Source of the DNA: Polytrichum commune
Lineage: Eukaryota; Streptophyta; Polytrichopsida; Polytrichales; Polytrichaceae
Reading direction: 5' to 3'
NCBI GenBank assembly: GCA_950295325.1
Contig: OX485808.1
Coordinates: 26,620,527-26,680,526 of the forward strand
DNA length: 60,000 bases
Under the pieces are notes generated by a model. It saw only the letters and a list, made by a program, of their open reading frames with translations, did no database searches and was not told the origin of the DNA. Position 1 is the stretch's first letter. Each line of letters starts with the position of its first letter. Position numbers and translations under genes: made by a program. Positions 10,125 to 23,400 of the stretch are shown here, one piece after another.

Positions 10125-13100
10125 ATGGTGATGGTGGACGAGGGCATGATGATGGATGGGAAGAGGAAGAGGAGAAGTGGGAGGGCGGGGTTGGGTTTGG
10201 GTTTAGCAGCGACGGTGATGGTGATGATGGCAATAGGGGTGGGAGGCGCCGGAGTGAACAAGGGCGAGTGGGGAGCGCCCTCGCCTCGTCTCTCGGGGGT
10301 GATCATCCCTGGATTTGCATCGTCTCGTCTGCGCGCTTGGGCTATGTTGGATTGCCCTTACTCCCCGCTGGATTTTCGACCCTTGGACCTCGTGTGGCTG
10401 GACACCAAGAAGGTGAATGCACTCTTCTTCCATGTTGAAGATTTTGGCTTTGGAGAGGTTTTGGTTTAGCAAGCAAGCATCATCATTTACTTCAAATTGC
10501 ACCAGATTGGTGGTCTTGGACCTTGGTTACACTCGTTCACCTAGTTTCCTGAATCTGTCTGGCTTAAGCCACTGGGTGCTTTTTTTTGGTGGACATCATG
10601 AAGGTAAATGCACAGTTTCATGTTGATTTTGGGTTTGGAGAGGTTTCGGTTCAGCAAGGATCATCTTCTACTTCATATTGCACGAGATTGGGTGTTCTTG
10701 GATCTTGGCTACACTCGTTCATCTAGTTTCCTGAATCTCTTTGGGATAACCCATTGGGTGAATTTTTTAGGTGGCTCTGGGTTTAGCCACTGGGTGCATT
10801 TTTTTTGGGTGGGTAATAAATTTCTGGTGAACACCAAGAAGGTGAATGCACAATTTCATGTTGAATTTGGTTTTGGAGAGGCTTGAGCAAGCATCATCAT
10901 CTACTATAAATTGCACGAGATTAGTGTTCTTGGACGTTGGCGACACTCGTTCATAATGTTTCCTGAATACCTCTGGGTGCGTTATTTCTGGGGTGGGGTA
11001 ATAGTTTGTTCTAATTCGAATAAACATCTAACTGCAAGAGGGAGGGAGGGATACGGAAATTTCCTGCTGGAAATTTACCTGGGTTCTGGCTATGTCAGAA
11101 TCGTAGACATTGATAGCACTTCCTTTTCCTGTTTTCAGTCGTTTACAAATTATTAAGAAATGAAATCGAAAGAGGGAGGGATTTGGCTTCTTCAAGGGAT
11201 CCACCTTCTTTTGGGGTGTGTGAACATCTCAGAGAAAGTGCATGCTCATGCTCGGTTCCGTTTAGGGAGGCTGTTGCAAGCACATGCAAATTCGATTGCA
11301 GAAGATTTTTCTGTTGAGAAGATATCTGTTCGAGCTGTACATGCTACTGTATAGTCTAGTTACCTGAATTATCTGGGACGCCAGGTTTTCTCAACTAACA
11401 AGTGTCTTAGGTAGATCTGAGACATGCAATTGTTGCTTCAATTTGTCTATTGGAACGAATGGAGTACAAGGACGATTGATGCGGCTGCAAACACCTATTT
11501 TTAGTACTTAGCGTGAGTTGCTGACATTTTACCATTTTGTGTGGGTCTTGCAGGTGTTGTCGGTGTTGAACTGCTGGCTGAAGTGCATGCTGCTTGACCC
11601 GATGACTCAAGCTGACCACCCTGAATGCAAGTCACGCCCAGACACCGGCTTGTCTGCCATCACGGAGCTTGATCCCGGATACATAACAGGTATTTTATCT
11701 TTCTCCTAGTGGTTTAAATCGGGTACCAGGTATTTATGTAAGCTTATTAGAGTTATCGATAAACTCAATGATACATTTCCTCAGGAGTTGATCCCCTTTG
11801 ATTTTCCATTGGTTGGTTTGCATATTCAATATCAATAATTTCTCTCCACTTGTGCATCCTCGGAGGTAGTGTTTGAATTTGAATGAAGAGCAACAAATTT
11901 CAGTCCATTTAGGGCCAAACTTATTTAGTACCTCTTGTCACACCAAAATGAGTCTGACCTTCACTGAACTGGACGAGAATGTTCTTCGCTCAAACCTTCA
12001 CACTACCTCCAAGCATGCACCGAAAACTTACGAAACATGGAAGGTGTTGTATGCAAAACAACCAACTCCCGACCAGAAGTCATTTTGAGTTAGAGTATAG
12101 CTTTATTGTTCATTCAATGACAAGTTTCTGGGACTGTAAACAGCGCCACTTTCTTCTCTGTCAGGTGCAGTGAAAACTAGAAGTACCCAATTATAGTACA
12201 TGTTACGCTAGCAACCACATTTTTTTTTTCACATCCTTAATTTTAATCCTTCTTGAATGCATTGCTTTGGTGGCACAGGTGCACTGTCATCGGTATGGAG
12301 AGAGTGGGTAAACTGGTTGGTAGAATTCGGGATTGAGCCGGATGCTATTGTTGCCGTGCCCTATGACTGGCGCTTACCAGGGGCTATGTTAGAGGAGCGT
12401 GACCTCTACTTTCACAAGCTCAAGTAAGTAGTTAACCAATTGGAATTTCTTAGCTGAGGTTGCATAGGAATGGATTTTCATTCTCAGGTGTCACTCAGAT
12501 GTAGGAATGGCAGTCCCCACAAGTGCTGAATGTCTTTGGCAGGTTTGACAATCCACTGGCCATCAATGCTCGCCTCAGTTACTCACATTTTTTGATGCCA
12601 GGATGTGTACTCATAGTTGATATGTGGCCACTGACAATGTAGGATAGTAAGGGTGGTCAATTCCTGGTATCTTTCGAATTAGGGTTATTGTGTAGTTGCT
12701 TGTACATGCGGACGATATGCTTTTTGAACACCAGTAGTTTTAGTCTCATGTAGGAATTTGCCGATGAGTACATTCTGTAGAATTGATATGTTTTAGGAGA
12801 AGAGAATCCAACAGTTTGTTGTTGGTTATGGTTAGGTTGACATTTGAGACTGCTCGGAAACTGCGAGGAGGTCCATCTCTTGTTTACGCGCACTCAATGG
12901 GAAACAATGTGTTTCGCTACTTTCTAGAGTGGCTGAAGCTGGAGATTGCACCCAAGCACTACATGGAATGGCTTGATGACCATATTCACGCATATTATGC
13001 TGTTGGTCTGCCTACCTCTCTTTTCTTTTCTTTATCTCTTTGGTGAATTCTAAGCAATGTATGAAACAGAAGTGAATTATGTCAAGATTGTACAGAAGAT

Positions 13101-16100
13101 CCACATCCCCCCCTTCTTATTTTGTTAGCATTTTACTGAAACTATGAATGGTGTTTTGAAGGCTCCCCCCTGCTAGGATCGGCGGAGACTGTGAAGGCGT
13201 TAATGTCAGGAGTCACATTTGGGCTACCTATCTCCGAGGTGTGTTAAGCTTGACTAAATGTTACTCCCCTTTTTCAATTGAAAAAACCTGAAAGTGAAGG
13301 TTTGCCACTTTCATTTTCCATCATGTTGTTTACCCTCGTTTCCAATTACCAAACACACAGCTCATGTATCCTAAAATCATTTATATGAATTTTATTGTTT
13401 GAATTACTTGCTACATTCTGAGGCAGGGTGTTGTCAGTGAAAGCACCACGGATGCAATGGCCGAGGAATTCTTGAGAGTTATGAAATCTGAACCTGATTG
13501 ATAACTATTACAGGGTACAGCCCGGATAATGTGCAATTCATTTGCATCGTCGCTTTGGATGCTACCTTTCTCAAAGCACTGCCACGTAGATCACCAAATG
13601 TGTAGTAATCTGAGACGAAGTGGTGCATCAGAGGGTCCACACCTTTTCTGTGATGAGAAGGAGTTTGAGGGGAATACATCAAGTTGGCCAGTCGATCTCG
13701 TGACGGTCGACTTGCCTGCTTCTGCACAGGGTAAGTATTATAATAGTGGGAGGTAAAGCAAGGATCCTTTGCTTTTTTTCCTTTCAGAATAGTAAACTCT
13801 ATGTAAGTGAATTCACTATCATGAGAATTCGCTCACTGTGTTGCACATTGCATCCATGAATTACTTTGGGGGTGTGGTAACTTCTTTTTTGTTTGCAGAA
13901 AATGAAGACTAATTTGCCAATGATATAGCATGCTAGAGTCGGTCAACATTTTTTGGTCTGCAATGTGTTTAACAGCATTTCTATGATGTTTGATTCTGGG
14001 TGCATTTAAAAAAGTCCATTTGATGAAGTGAGGGAATTTACTGTCTTGAGAATTTGCTCATTGTCTTGCACATTGCATGCATCCTTTACTTTGGGGATGT
14101 GAATCAAGTCTAATTTGTCAAACAATGGCATCCTCAAGTCGGTCAACTTTTTTTGTTCATGATGAAATTGAGAGCACTTTTTAATGATGATGATCTAGGT
14201 AGCTGCCCTGTGACGGATGTAGTGGCGTACCCAGTGGATGTACTACTAACGGATCCAGTAGCTCCATCATCCCCTCAGTGCAGTATGCCATCCCGCAAGT
14301 CGTATTCCGCCCATCAAGTTTCGACAGGAGCTTTCTTGCGGGATATTTTGGAGCATGATTACAATAGTCCTCGTGCTCTTCATCATCTCATCAAGTAATG
14401 TATTGAACCTGTCATGAAAGCACTGATCTTCATGAAGTGCAATGTCCTTTTTTGCAAAATGAAGGTAGATGGTGGGAATATAACAGTTTAATATAATATT
14501 CTGTAATCACAGGTACTACCTGGAAGATCCAGTTTTGAACCCGCTAACGCCTTGGTCCAGGCCCCCAATTCGAAATGTCTACTGCATGTACGGGGTGGAT
14601 ATGAAAACAGAGGTTGATACATCTCACATATTTCAACATGATATATATGTTATTGATGTTTACTTGGAGCACCGCATCACGTTCTTTTATGTCTGTTCAC
14701 AAGGAGTTGAAAATGAAAGTTGTGTTTTATATGGCCAGGTCGGATACCATTTTACTCCCAGTGGTAAACCATATCCAGACAATTGGATTATCACTGACAT
14801 TGTGTATGAGACTGAAGGAGGCAATCTTCAGACACGGTCAGTTATTGTTTTACTCCTCTTACTGTTACGCTATTTCTGTGGGACTTTGTAGCCCTCTCTT
14901 CTCTTCTAGTCCTGTCGTAAGTTTGCAACTTGTGATTTGATCTTTGTGCCCTTGTAATTGTGTCAATCAGGACTTTGTAAGTTATCAGGATATAATTAAG
15001 TTAGGTATAACAGGCTACAGGATTCACTTTTGCTGAAGTTTGATCATGCTGGTAAACTGGCCACTTCAAACCTGACACTAATGGATCATGAGATCTTACT
15101 TTTAATTGCTTTTACTTCTAATATGAGCAGATCAGGGAAGAAGGTGAATGGTACTTCAGGGCCAGTGAGTGGGGATGTCACGGTAACCACTCTTTTCTTT
15201 TTTCTACTTCCTGCTGATGTGGGAGTCGCACACGTTTGAAAACTCCGTTGTTGAATTAGGAGTTCTGTAGGCTAAGGTAAAAGAATTTTGGGCCTTGACG
15301 TGTGCTTAACCTTGGGGAGCTTGGTTTCAAGGCTGGTCCTCTTTTAGTGTGTTTAGAAATGTTCATTTCTAACTCCAATTCAAGGAGGTTCTGTAAGGGT
15401 TAAAACCGCTGTTTCTGATTGGAGTTGAAAACGGACATTTTTACTCAAAGGAAGAGAGACCAAATTTGAAACCAACCTCCCCAAGGTTGGGTATATGTTG
15501 CGCTGAAATTCTTTTACATTGGCCACCGAACTTTGTTTCAAAACCGTGTGAGACAACTCCCCCCCCCCCCTCTCCAGATAAACACTATGATTGTAGCAGT
15601 GTTTCCTAGCTATCCAGTCAACTGTGCAATTGAACGTGGATTTTCATCTCATAGCAACTGATATGTCCATTGCTGCATTCCATAGCTTAGGTTGTACAAC
15701 CCAGATTTTCTCATACTGTGATGCTGGATTGTTTATACAGGTTCCTTACAATTCACTTTCATTCTGCAAAACTTGGCTGGGTCCTCGTGTCAACATAACC
15801 AGAACTCCACAGGTCTCTTTATTATGCTTTCCTCAGTACACTGAAGTTTCAAGTTCCAAAGATTGTTGGAGGATAATGTGATGCATGGTAATATAGTTAA
15901 AGGGGACTTTTTATACTGGAAAATGTAAGATTGAAACCTGAATTGTAAGCAGAACAGTGATAGCCGAGCCTTGGTAACTTGAATGTTCAAGTCACCACGG
16001 GGATGGCAGATTAATCATCTGTCAACATATTGAGCATTGTACTCTGGATCATTTGCATCATTGATATGCCTGATTATATTTGATGGCTAAATGGAGAATT

Positions 16101-18772
16101 TTTGGACGATGGGTCCAGTCATTTGAGTTATCCACAAAGTTCCTTATAGAGGAACTTTTCCATTAAGAGCTTGTTAGAGCGTCTTATGTTGGAGCCTAAT
16201 TTTGAAAGCTGGGTGAAACTCTTGGACCTCCTCTTTCAATGTAAAAAAAATGTTTTTAAGGATTAAAATTAGAAATCTTAAAATTCCAGCTCGACCCAGC
16301 AAGGCTAGTTTGGCCCACCCATCCTAGTATGACAACCTAGGAAGTCAATTCTCTTGTGAGCCGACCCCAATTTTTTAGCATGTTAATTCAAGCCTTAAGA
16401 AAATTTGGAAGATTTGTGCATAAGCTCTTAAGCTCACCTTCTAGCCAACTCACCTGGAGTTTGGTCTGGAGTCTCTACTGATAATTCGATTTTGTAGTGA
16501 CAAATTTTGAGGTTTTTGAGCAGACTGCACATGAAGTCACAGACATGCAGGAGCAACTTAATGTGCCTCATGATGGGGTGTCGGATATTGTTCCAAATAT
16601 GACCAGAGATAGCAGGGTGAAATACATTACGTACTTTGAAGATGGGGATAGCCTCCCGGGGAAACGAACAGCTGTTTGGGAGCTTGATAAAGGTATGTGC
16701 AGTGTTGGAGCAGCTGCTGTGCCAGCTAGAATGAAGAATATAAAAATACGAAATGTATAGTTAACTTTCAACTCAAATGGGCTTTTCATTGGGTTTTTTT
16801 TCCCCCTTATGATCTTCCATTGGCTGGAATACATACAAAATCAATAATATATTTCCACCTGATAATGTGGTGCATTCTTGGAGGTAGTGTTTGAATGTGA
16901 ATGAAGAGCAACCTATTTCGTTTTATTGACAACCAAACTCATTTTAGCACCTCTTTGCATGCAAATACGAGTGACCCTCAATGAACCAATTTAGATTATT
17001 CTTTGTTCAAACATCCACATTACCTTCAAGCATGCACCGCCTAAACATGGCAGGTCTTGTATGCAAAACAACCAACTCCTGATCAAAGTCATGGCGAGTT
17101 AAGAGGATAACTCTAATACCTGTAGATTGCTGTCTGGTTCAACACTCATGAGCACCGACAGGTAATCTCCATGTGGGTTTCAATGGGTCTCATTTATATG
17201 AATATGACACGTGGTAATTTTAATCCCAGAATGTTTGTTGGTGTCAAATCAATCAGCATCCTGTGTACGGTACCTAGTGAGATGTTCTTAATCAATTAGG
17301 TTGCTCATTTGGAGTAGTTGACAAACCCTACTTCTTGCCTATGGACTTTTGACCATTTTGTTTGCCAGCACGCCATTTGCACCATTTGCAGGAACATTTT
17401 TGAAAGTTGACTTCTAACTATAATTTGTGGGTTTTGCAGTTGATCACCGAAATATAGTACGATCATCAATTTTGCTTAGAGAACTTTGGTTGGAGACCGT
17501 GCACAGTTTTCACCCAGATGCAAAGAGGCGGTTTGTCTCAAAAGGTACCACCATTTCTATAATCCACCTGTGTGCTGTGCTTCAATTTAAGGGTGTGTTT
17601 GGATAGCTGACTTGTCTTGAAGAAAAGGGGTTTGAAGATTTCCTTCATAGCAAACCTTGTGATAGAACTCTGGTTTCTACCTTCTGTGAAATAAATATAT
17701 ACAATGACAAAAACCGACAAACCTATAATGCAGAGCGGCGAGAGCCATTGAGAGATGAGGATTGCTTCTGGGACTATGGGAAGGCAAGATGCGGCCGGGC
17801 AGATAGATGTGAATACAGGTTCTCTTCCTTTTATGCTTTCTGGCCAAATGTACCTAGTTTTTTGAAGCGAAATACAGTAGAAGGGCCACTTTACACTATT
17901 GCCAAGGGCTGTTACTATGAAATTGTGAGGACCCTTCGAACTCACCTGAAGGATGTACCATTGAAAATTGGAATTGGATTTTGTGTAAATAGATATGAGA
18001 TTGGGCTCTCAACAGCATTGTATTTTGTCACCATCCTACTCATGTGGGCCCCTTCACACATTTAAGTTATTATTAATCAAGGGTTAGTGAAATTCTGAAG
18101 TGTCATGGTCTCCCGATTTTGTGTTACACCTACCTCTTTGAGGTGGGCTTAATGCAAAATCTGGTAGACCATGAAACATTATCCATTGCATGCTATGTAG
18201 GAATCCATTGAGGTTATTTGAGCCATTTTAACTTCCTTGGTTCATTAGGCCCTCAAGCTCTATTGTAAAGTGCTTTTAAACACTTTAAGATGATCTGACA
18301 GTACGGGCAGCTTCTTGAAAATAATGTTGCCCACTGAGGTCGATGTGCATATGACCACCAGAAAATCTAATTGTAGAACTTCTTTTAACATGTAGAAAGT
18401 GCTCGCTTTCACATTATGCACACCTACAGGCAACACAAAATATTTCATTCTCATAGATCTAGATATTTATAATGAGAGATCCAATGGAGCCATTCTGGAT
18501 ATCACATTTGAATAACTTAGCTTTGTCTTCCTCAGTGAATTATGCTGAGTCATCGGTTCAAGGTTGAAGCAATAATTTGGCCATAAATTTGGAACCAATG
18601 GTGGATTTCTGCTGCTAATATATCTTATAAGAAATGCACACCTGAAGGACATTTTTCTCAGAAGAATGTGCTACTTTGTTTGTGCAGGTATGTATTTGGA
18701 GATGTGCACCTGGGACAAAGCTGTCGACTAAGAGCCTCCTTTGAAAAGGACCACATTTCAAAATACTTTTGA
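10125..18772 (+). CDS. PSAT1: Phospholipid:sterol O-acyltransferase (PSAT), 15 exons
   Basis: Exons: 10125-10412, 11554-11689, 12279-12423, 12836-13005, 13162-13238, 13514-13730, 14199-14394, 14513-14612, 14739-14836, 15131-15182, 15741-15812, about 16521-16692, 17440-17544, 17734-17818, 18688-18772. All phases agree and give 665 residues; the Arabidopsis enzyme is about 633. PSAT moves an acyl group, mainly from phosphatidylethanolamine, to free sterols on microsomal membranes, making sterol esters. A membrane anchor spans about residues 19-41. Family blocks follow: SGVIIPGFASSRLRAW, DHPECKSRPDTGLSAITELD, IVAVPYDWRL, the lipase nucleophile in AHSMGNN (Ser210), GDVTVPY (likely Asp491), KYITYFED, GKRTAVWELDK and DCFWDYGK, ending FGDVHLGQSCRLR plus a short tail. 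The exact acceptor of exon 12 is uncertain by one to three codons. Introns 2 and 12 carry MITE copies. The start was taken at the first in-frame ATG; others lie at 10131 and 10146-10152. Confidence 0.93.
11748..12110. mobile_element. MITE of the AGAGTTATC foldback family in PSAT intron 2
   Basis: It starts attagagttatc near 11746 and contains ggaggtagtgtttgaat, aagcatgcaccgaaaactta and caaaacaaccaactcccgac, in the same order as the copy in intron 12 and the right arms of the foldbacks at 21722 and 26856. The right end is degraded. It is about 360 bp with no coding content. Confidence 0.6.
16757..17115. mobile_element. MITE of the AGAGTTATC foldback family in PSAT intron 12
   Basis: It shares ggaggtagtgtttgaat, gaatgaagagcaac, caagcatgcacc and caaaacaaccaactcc with the copy in intron 2, and ends aggataactctaata like the foldback at 26856-27196. 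The left end is diverged, so its boundary is approximate. Confidence 0.6.
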
Positions 18773-20419
18773 TTTTCTCAACAGGACATCTAGCTCAAGC
18801 TATGTTGAATAGGATAGTGTCCTTCAGGCTTTCAATTTGGAGACTGAAGAATTAGAATGTGCCATTTTTACTTACACCAATCCTGCAGACATTTGTAATT
18901 GAACAAATTGAAGACAGAAGTTACTCAGAAGTCCTTATGCTGGCATTGTGTTTACAAATCTGAATTTAGGATGGGTGCTATGTGATTGCCACGAACAACT
19001 GTTGCGAGAAGGGATTGATCTTCAATTACCCCACAACAGCCACATAAGCACATCCATACATTCATGTACTAGACACCGATAAGCTTTCAGTACATGGGTG
19101 TAAGTTTTTTACTTGCTTATTCAACCACATGAAAGTATGCCTTCTCTTACATTCATAAAGTTTTAGTTATGATGACACTGCACTTCTATGTCCAACTGCA
19201 GACTGATTTGTTAAATTGTGTCCTAGATCTTGTGTTCTGTCCCATGATGACTTTCCAGAGCTGTTCTTGCAAGCAGACAGCCAGCATTCTATGAATAGGG
19301 TCCCAATGCGATATGAGTATGTGAAAAATGGGGATACCTTTCAGAAACGGAGAAGAAAAAAATCTTCTATTGGTCATTGGTTCATTTACCATTATGCTTC
19401 AATTAAGTAGAAGCGCTTACTTTCGTTACATGCCCCAATTTTAGCACCTATTTTGGCCCCTTTACGGGTGGCTATCATCCACTAATAGGGTAGCACCCCC
19501 ATATAATTATTCTGGTCTTGTTAGAATTCGTGATGGTGTAAAGAGACTTCTGCTTGGAGTATTATGTTAAGGACCTATTAGGTCATGTACACATTCCTTG
19601 GATAATCATGACCATTGAAACTTAGTTGAAGGTTGCATTGGACAATTGAGACTATCAATGTAAGTTTTCTTGTGCTAACTACTCTAAACATCTGATTAAG
19701 TATGGAGAGGTGTGTGTTATGAGTGTTTTATTATTGGATGGCAAATAAGAAGGTGTCTTCGGTTTAGTTTTCATGTAGCCGCTCGCCCCACCATATTCTA
19801 ATGGAAATGTAGATTTCCACTAGAATCTGGTGGGCGAGCAACCTGCATGTAAAGTAACCCTTATGGCACTTGGTGCTCCATGACAAATGATGGGGACCAC
19901 TCTAATGTCACATGTCACACTGATTGTAATGCCATTTAAGTCAATTTCTTTTATTTTTCTTGATTAATTCATTGCTTTTGCATACCTCTAGTTTTCCTTG
20001 GAATACATCGTTGTAATTGTAGTACTTACTAGAGTTTTAATGAACGTAAGGTATATGAAGACAAAAGAACGTGTAGTGTACTAAGGAAGGAGAGTGAGGA
20101 TAACAAAATTACAAGGGAGGAGGAGAGTGAAGCGGAAAATATAGACTACTTGATTTTGTTAGACCAAAGTATGCTTATGTAGTTGATCATCGTGAGTTTA
20201 ATGATGTTACACCTCTACTCAATTTAGTTTCTTTTAATCTCTAATGATTATAAGAGAGTCGAGGAGGGTCCACAAAGGTGAAAAATTAGTATTGTTGTTA
20301 CAATCCTACATGCTATGTACATGACTATTATGGAAATATTTTGGAAGTTTGATCATGCAACACACACCTAAACATACATCCAAACACCACAATCAACTCA
20401 AGTATCCTTAAAATGTAAA
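18773..20419. other. Spacer between PSAT and dioxygenase copy 1
   Basis: It holds the 3' flanks of two convergent genes. AT-rich, with no supported gene, repeat or RNA gene; the frames around 19186-19410 overlap on opposite strands and lack motifs. Confidence 0.45.
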
Positions 20420-23400
20420 CTACATTATTGTGTACACTTGGAGCGGAGTGATGAACTCTTTTTTTCCTCGATTGCGTAGGTATTCTTGCACCATGTCTTG
20501 GTACACGAAGTCTCGATAATGCCGAGGGTGCTCCTCCCCATCGACCAACTCTGATGGCACTGAGATCACAGTGTTCGAGGGAGCACTCATAAAGTAGCCC
20601 ACTGACAGTCTCGGCTCGGTAGTGTTCACAAGACTCCTATGTATAATGCTTCGAACTCTCTTGTTGCACCATGCCTGCACGGGTACAACCCACACTTAAA
20701 TTTGTTGATTATGCATCCTAAACATGCAAGGTTATGATCATGGAGGTTGTAGGATGTCAATAATTTTTGTTGGAGGACTTTTTGAGATTTTCCTACTTCA
20801 TGGTGACTTTTATTCTCCAATAAGTATTAGTTCCCCTTTGACTTTGGGGTTTGTATCAAACCTTTTCAATAACATTGATGTCATGATCTTTCAACAACTT
20901 GAAAACCACAGTACCAAAAAACTAGACATAATCCTCATCAAACTAATCAAAAGCACATGTTCTCTAATACCCTCATCCAAATCCCCAATAAATTTGCCCA
21001 CCCACTCCTTCCTACAAATATCTTAACCTAGCTATTCAACTGTGATGCTCTTAACAACCAAGATTGGTTGGGCTTCACAAAACACCTAGAACCAATATAT
21101 TGGAGGATTCAGGAATGTTCCCTAAAATATGGCTCTACTCCCCAACCATCCAAGTATGTAGTGTTCATAGCCGATTTTGGCCTCCCAATGTTGACATGGC
21201 ATATTTTGGTTGGTGTTGAGGATGGGTTCCCAAACACCGCTTTGACCTTCATTTAAAATTATGTGTAGAGATTCCTATGATTTTGCTTCCTACCTACCAA
21301 AACCCTTTTTACCTATGATGTTAATAATTACATTCACAAACATCTAGGCCATCAACGAAGGAACTCTTATAGATATAGATTCAATCTAACAACTCACGGA
21401 AGGCTAATATCATTTGCATAAGGTAGTTGGTGAGATGAGCCCGGCTACCCTCTTTGGGAATTGTTTTGACCTACTAGTCTCAACAACTTTGGACCCCAGA
21501 TTCCCAAGAGGGTTGCCGGATCATTCCATCAGCTACCTTACAGAATGCAAATAACAAATATCCACCTTAAAATTGATATCCTAGATTTTCTCACCTCCGC
21601 TCTCTTGCTAAACCAATTGGCTCTCAAAGTTTGCATCACTCAACTCTACACAGAATTGAAGTAGAACAATAATTACTTCAAATTATCGAACAAAATTCTC
21701 TCAAAAATATATGTAGGCTATTAGAGTTATCCATTAATTCAACCGGAGTTTTAGTAGGGAGTTGGTTGTTTTGCATGCATAACTTTCCATGTTCGGTAAG
21801 TTTTGGGTGCATGCCCTCAATGACTCCAAGCATGCACCCAAAACTTACCGAACATGGAAAGTTATGCATGTGAAATAACCAACTCCCTACCAAAACTCCG
21901 GTTGAATTAATGGATAACTCTATTACTCAACACACATATGCCCTCATTCAGAAACTTGATGTCTTTGTCCATGGCCTCCTGAAAAACCAAGTCTTTAAAT
22001 GATGCTCTCATATCTCACTCCATCTCCCTACCTCAATATTGTTCAAATGATTCCTAGAGCATCAAAGAATGTGACAAAGAGAGCTTTTTAGAGTTGTGAG
22101 AGCCTGTGTTGTATACATTCCAGGGATAAAGGACAAGGCAAAGGCCCGAGGGTGATTATCGGACATGACCATTTGAACGCCATCTCTTCAAGGCCCTTAG
22201 ATGATACAGATCTAAGGCTCAGATTGAGGACGGGACAATGAGGGCTATGCTCTAACGAAGTCATCATCTTCCCCAATCCTCGAACATCACCTCAGAAATC
22301 AAATATCATGAAAGTAAAAGGTGGGAAAAAGATGAGTTGATTGCTCGCCTGGAGGCCATCGCCAACATTGACAACAAATGCATCGGGATGCGGGGGAATA
22401 GTGATCCAGTCGTTTCCCTTAAGAATCTGCAACCCAGGAATGGTGTCTTGCAGCAGGAGGGTGAAGATGTTGAAATCCGTATGCAACCCAAGCCCTTGAG
22501 TTTTCGAGGGCGTAGGGCACGGCGGATAGTAATTCATGCGCATAGAGGAGGTGTCGATAGGGTTCTTTGTAAAGTGTTGCGAGAAGGTTATGGCGCTAAG
22601 TCCAAGCCCCTGGGCCAAGAGCTCGAGGAGTTGTAACCCCAATTTGCTCGTATTGCGGATGAAATCCTCGATCACACCACTACCAAAATTTGCAACAAAC
22701 TTGGACATCAGTGGGAGGTTAGCAATTGTGATGAACCACGACGATTGTGTTGCCGATGAACTCGATCACGCCGCTAACAAATTTTACAAAAGCCTAAAGA
22801 ATCAATGGGCGGTTAGCAATGGCGATGGATCATGAGAATTGTCATTCAAGTTGCGGAATCATAGTTAAGATGCAGAAGCTCGGGGGGGGGGGGGGCAGTG
22901 TGTTAAAAAGTTAAGGATAAAGGTGCGAACAACCACTATTTTATAAGGGGGTATTACTTTCAATTCTCTTCTTTTTTTCACATGCTATCATTATGTAAAT
23001 TTCTACTTTGGGTTAATAGAAAAATGGCTTGCATTACTTATAATTCCAAATTACCTATTATTCCATACCCTATAGTACTTTAAAGATGTCCATTGCCATT
23101 TTTGATACCCTATATTACTCTTAAGTCCATTTATAATTTTTTGCCCCCATGTTTTTAAAATACCCTATCATTTGTTCGCACGTATATTGCTACTCCAACC
23201 AATGACTACCCCCAGTGCAGAAGTTATAAAAAGTCAAAGTGGTTATCCTCCTTCTCTTTAAGTGATCACAAATAACGGCCCTCCCAATTGTGATGTTAAC
23301 TCTAGAATGGTTATCACATTTTGAGCAGAGAGTCCCCTCATCGTATTACGTGGCTTTTGTGTCTGTCCATAATTACGAGCTTTGCTATAAGTTACACCAC

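Noticed and set aside
9941-10306. Proline/serine-rich minus-strand frames opposite PSAT exon 1
   Set aside because: They are antisense to a well-supported coding exon and its G-rich leader.
10413-11030. Repeated frames (aaggtgaatgca...atgttga) in PSAT intron 1
   Set aside because: Tandem-like segments at 10411, 10600 and 10840 echo the exon 1 donor region, but they interrupt the enzyme and are best read as intronic repeats.
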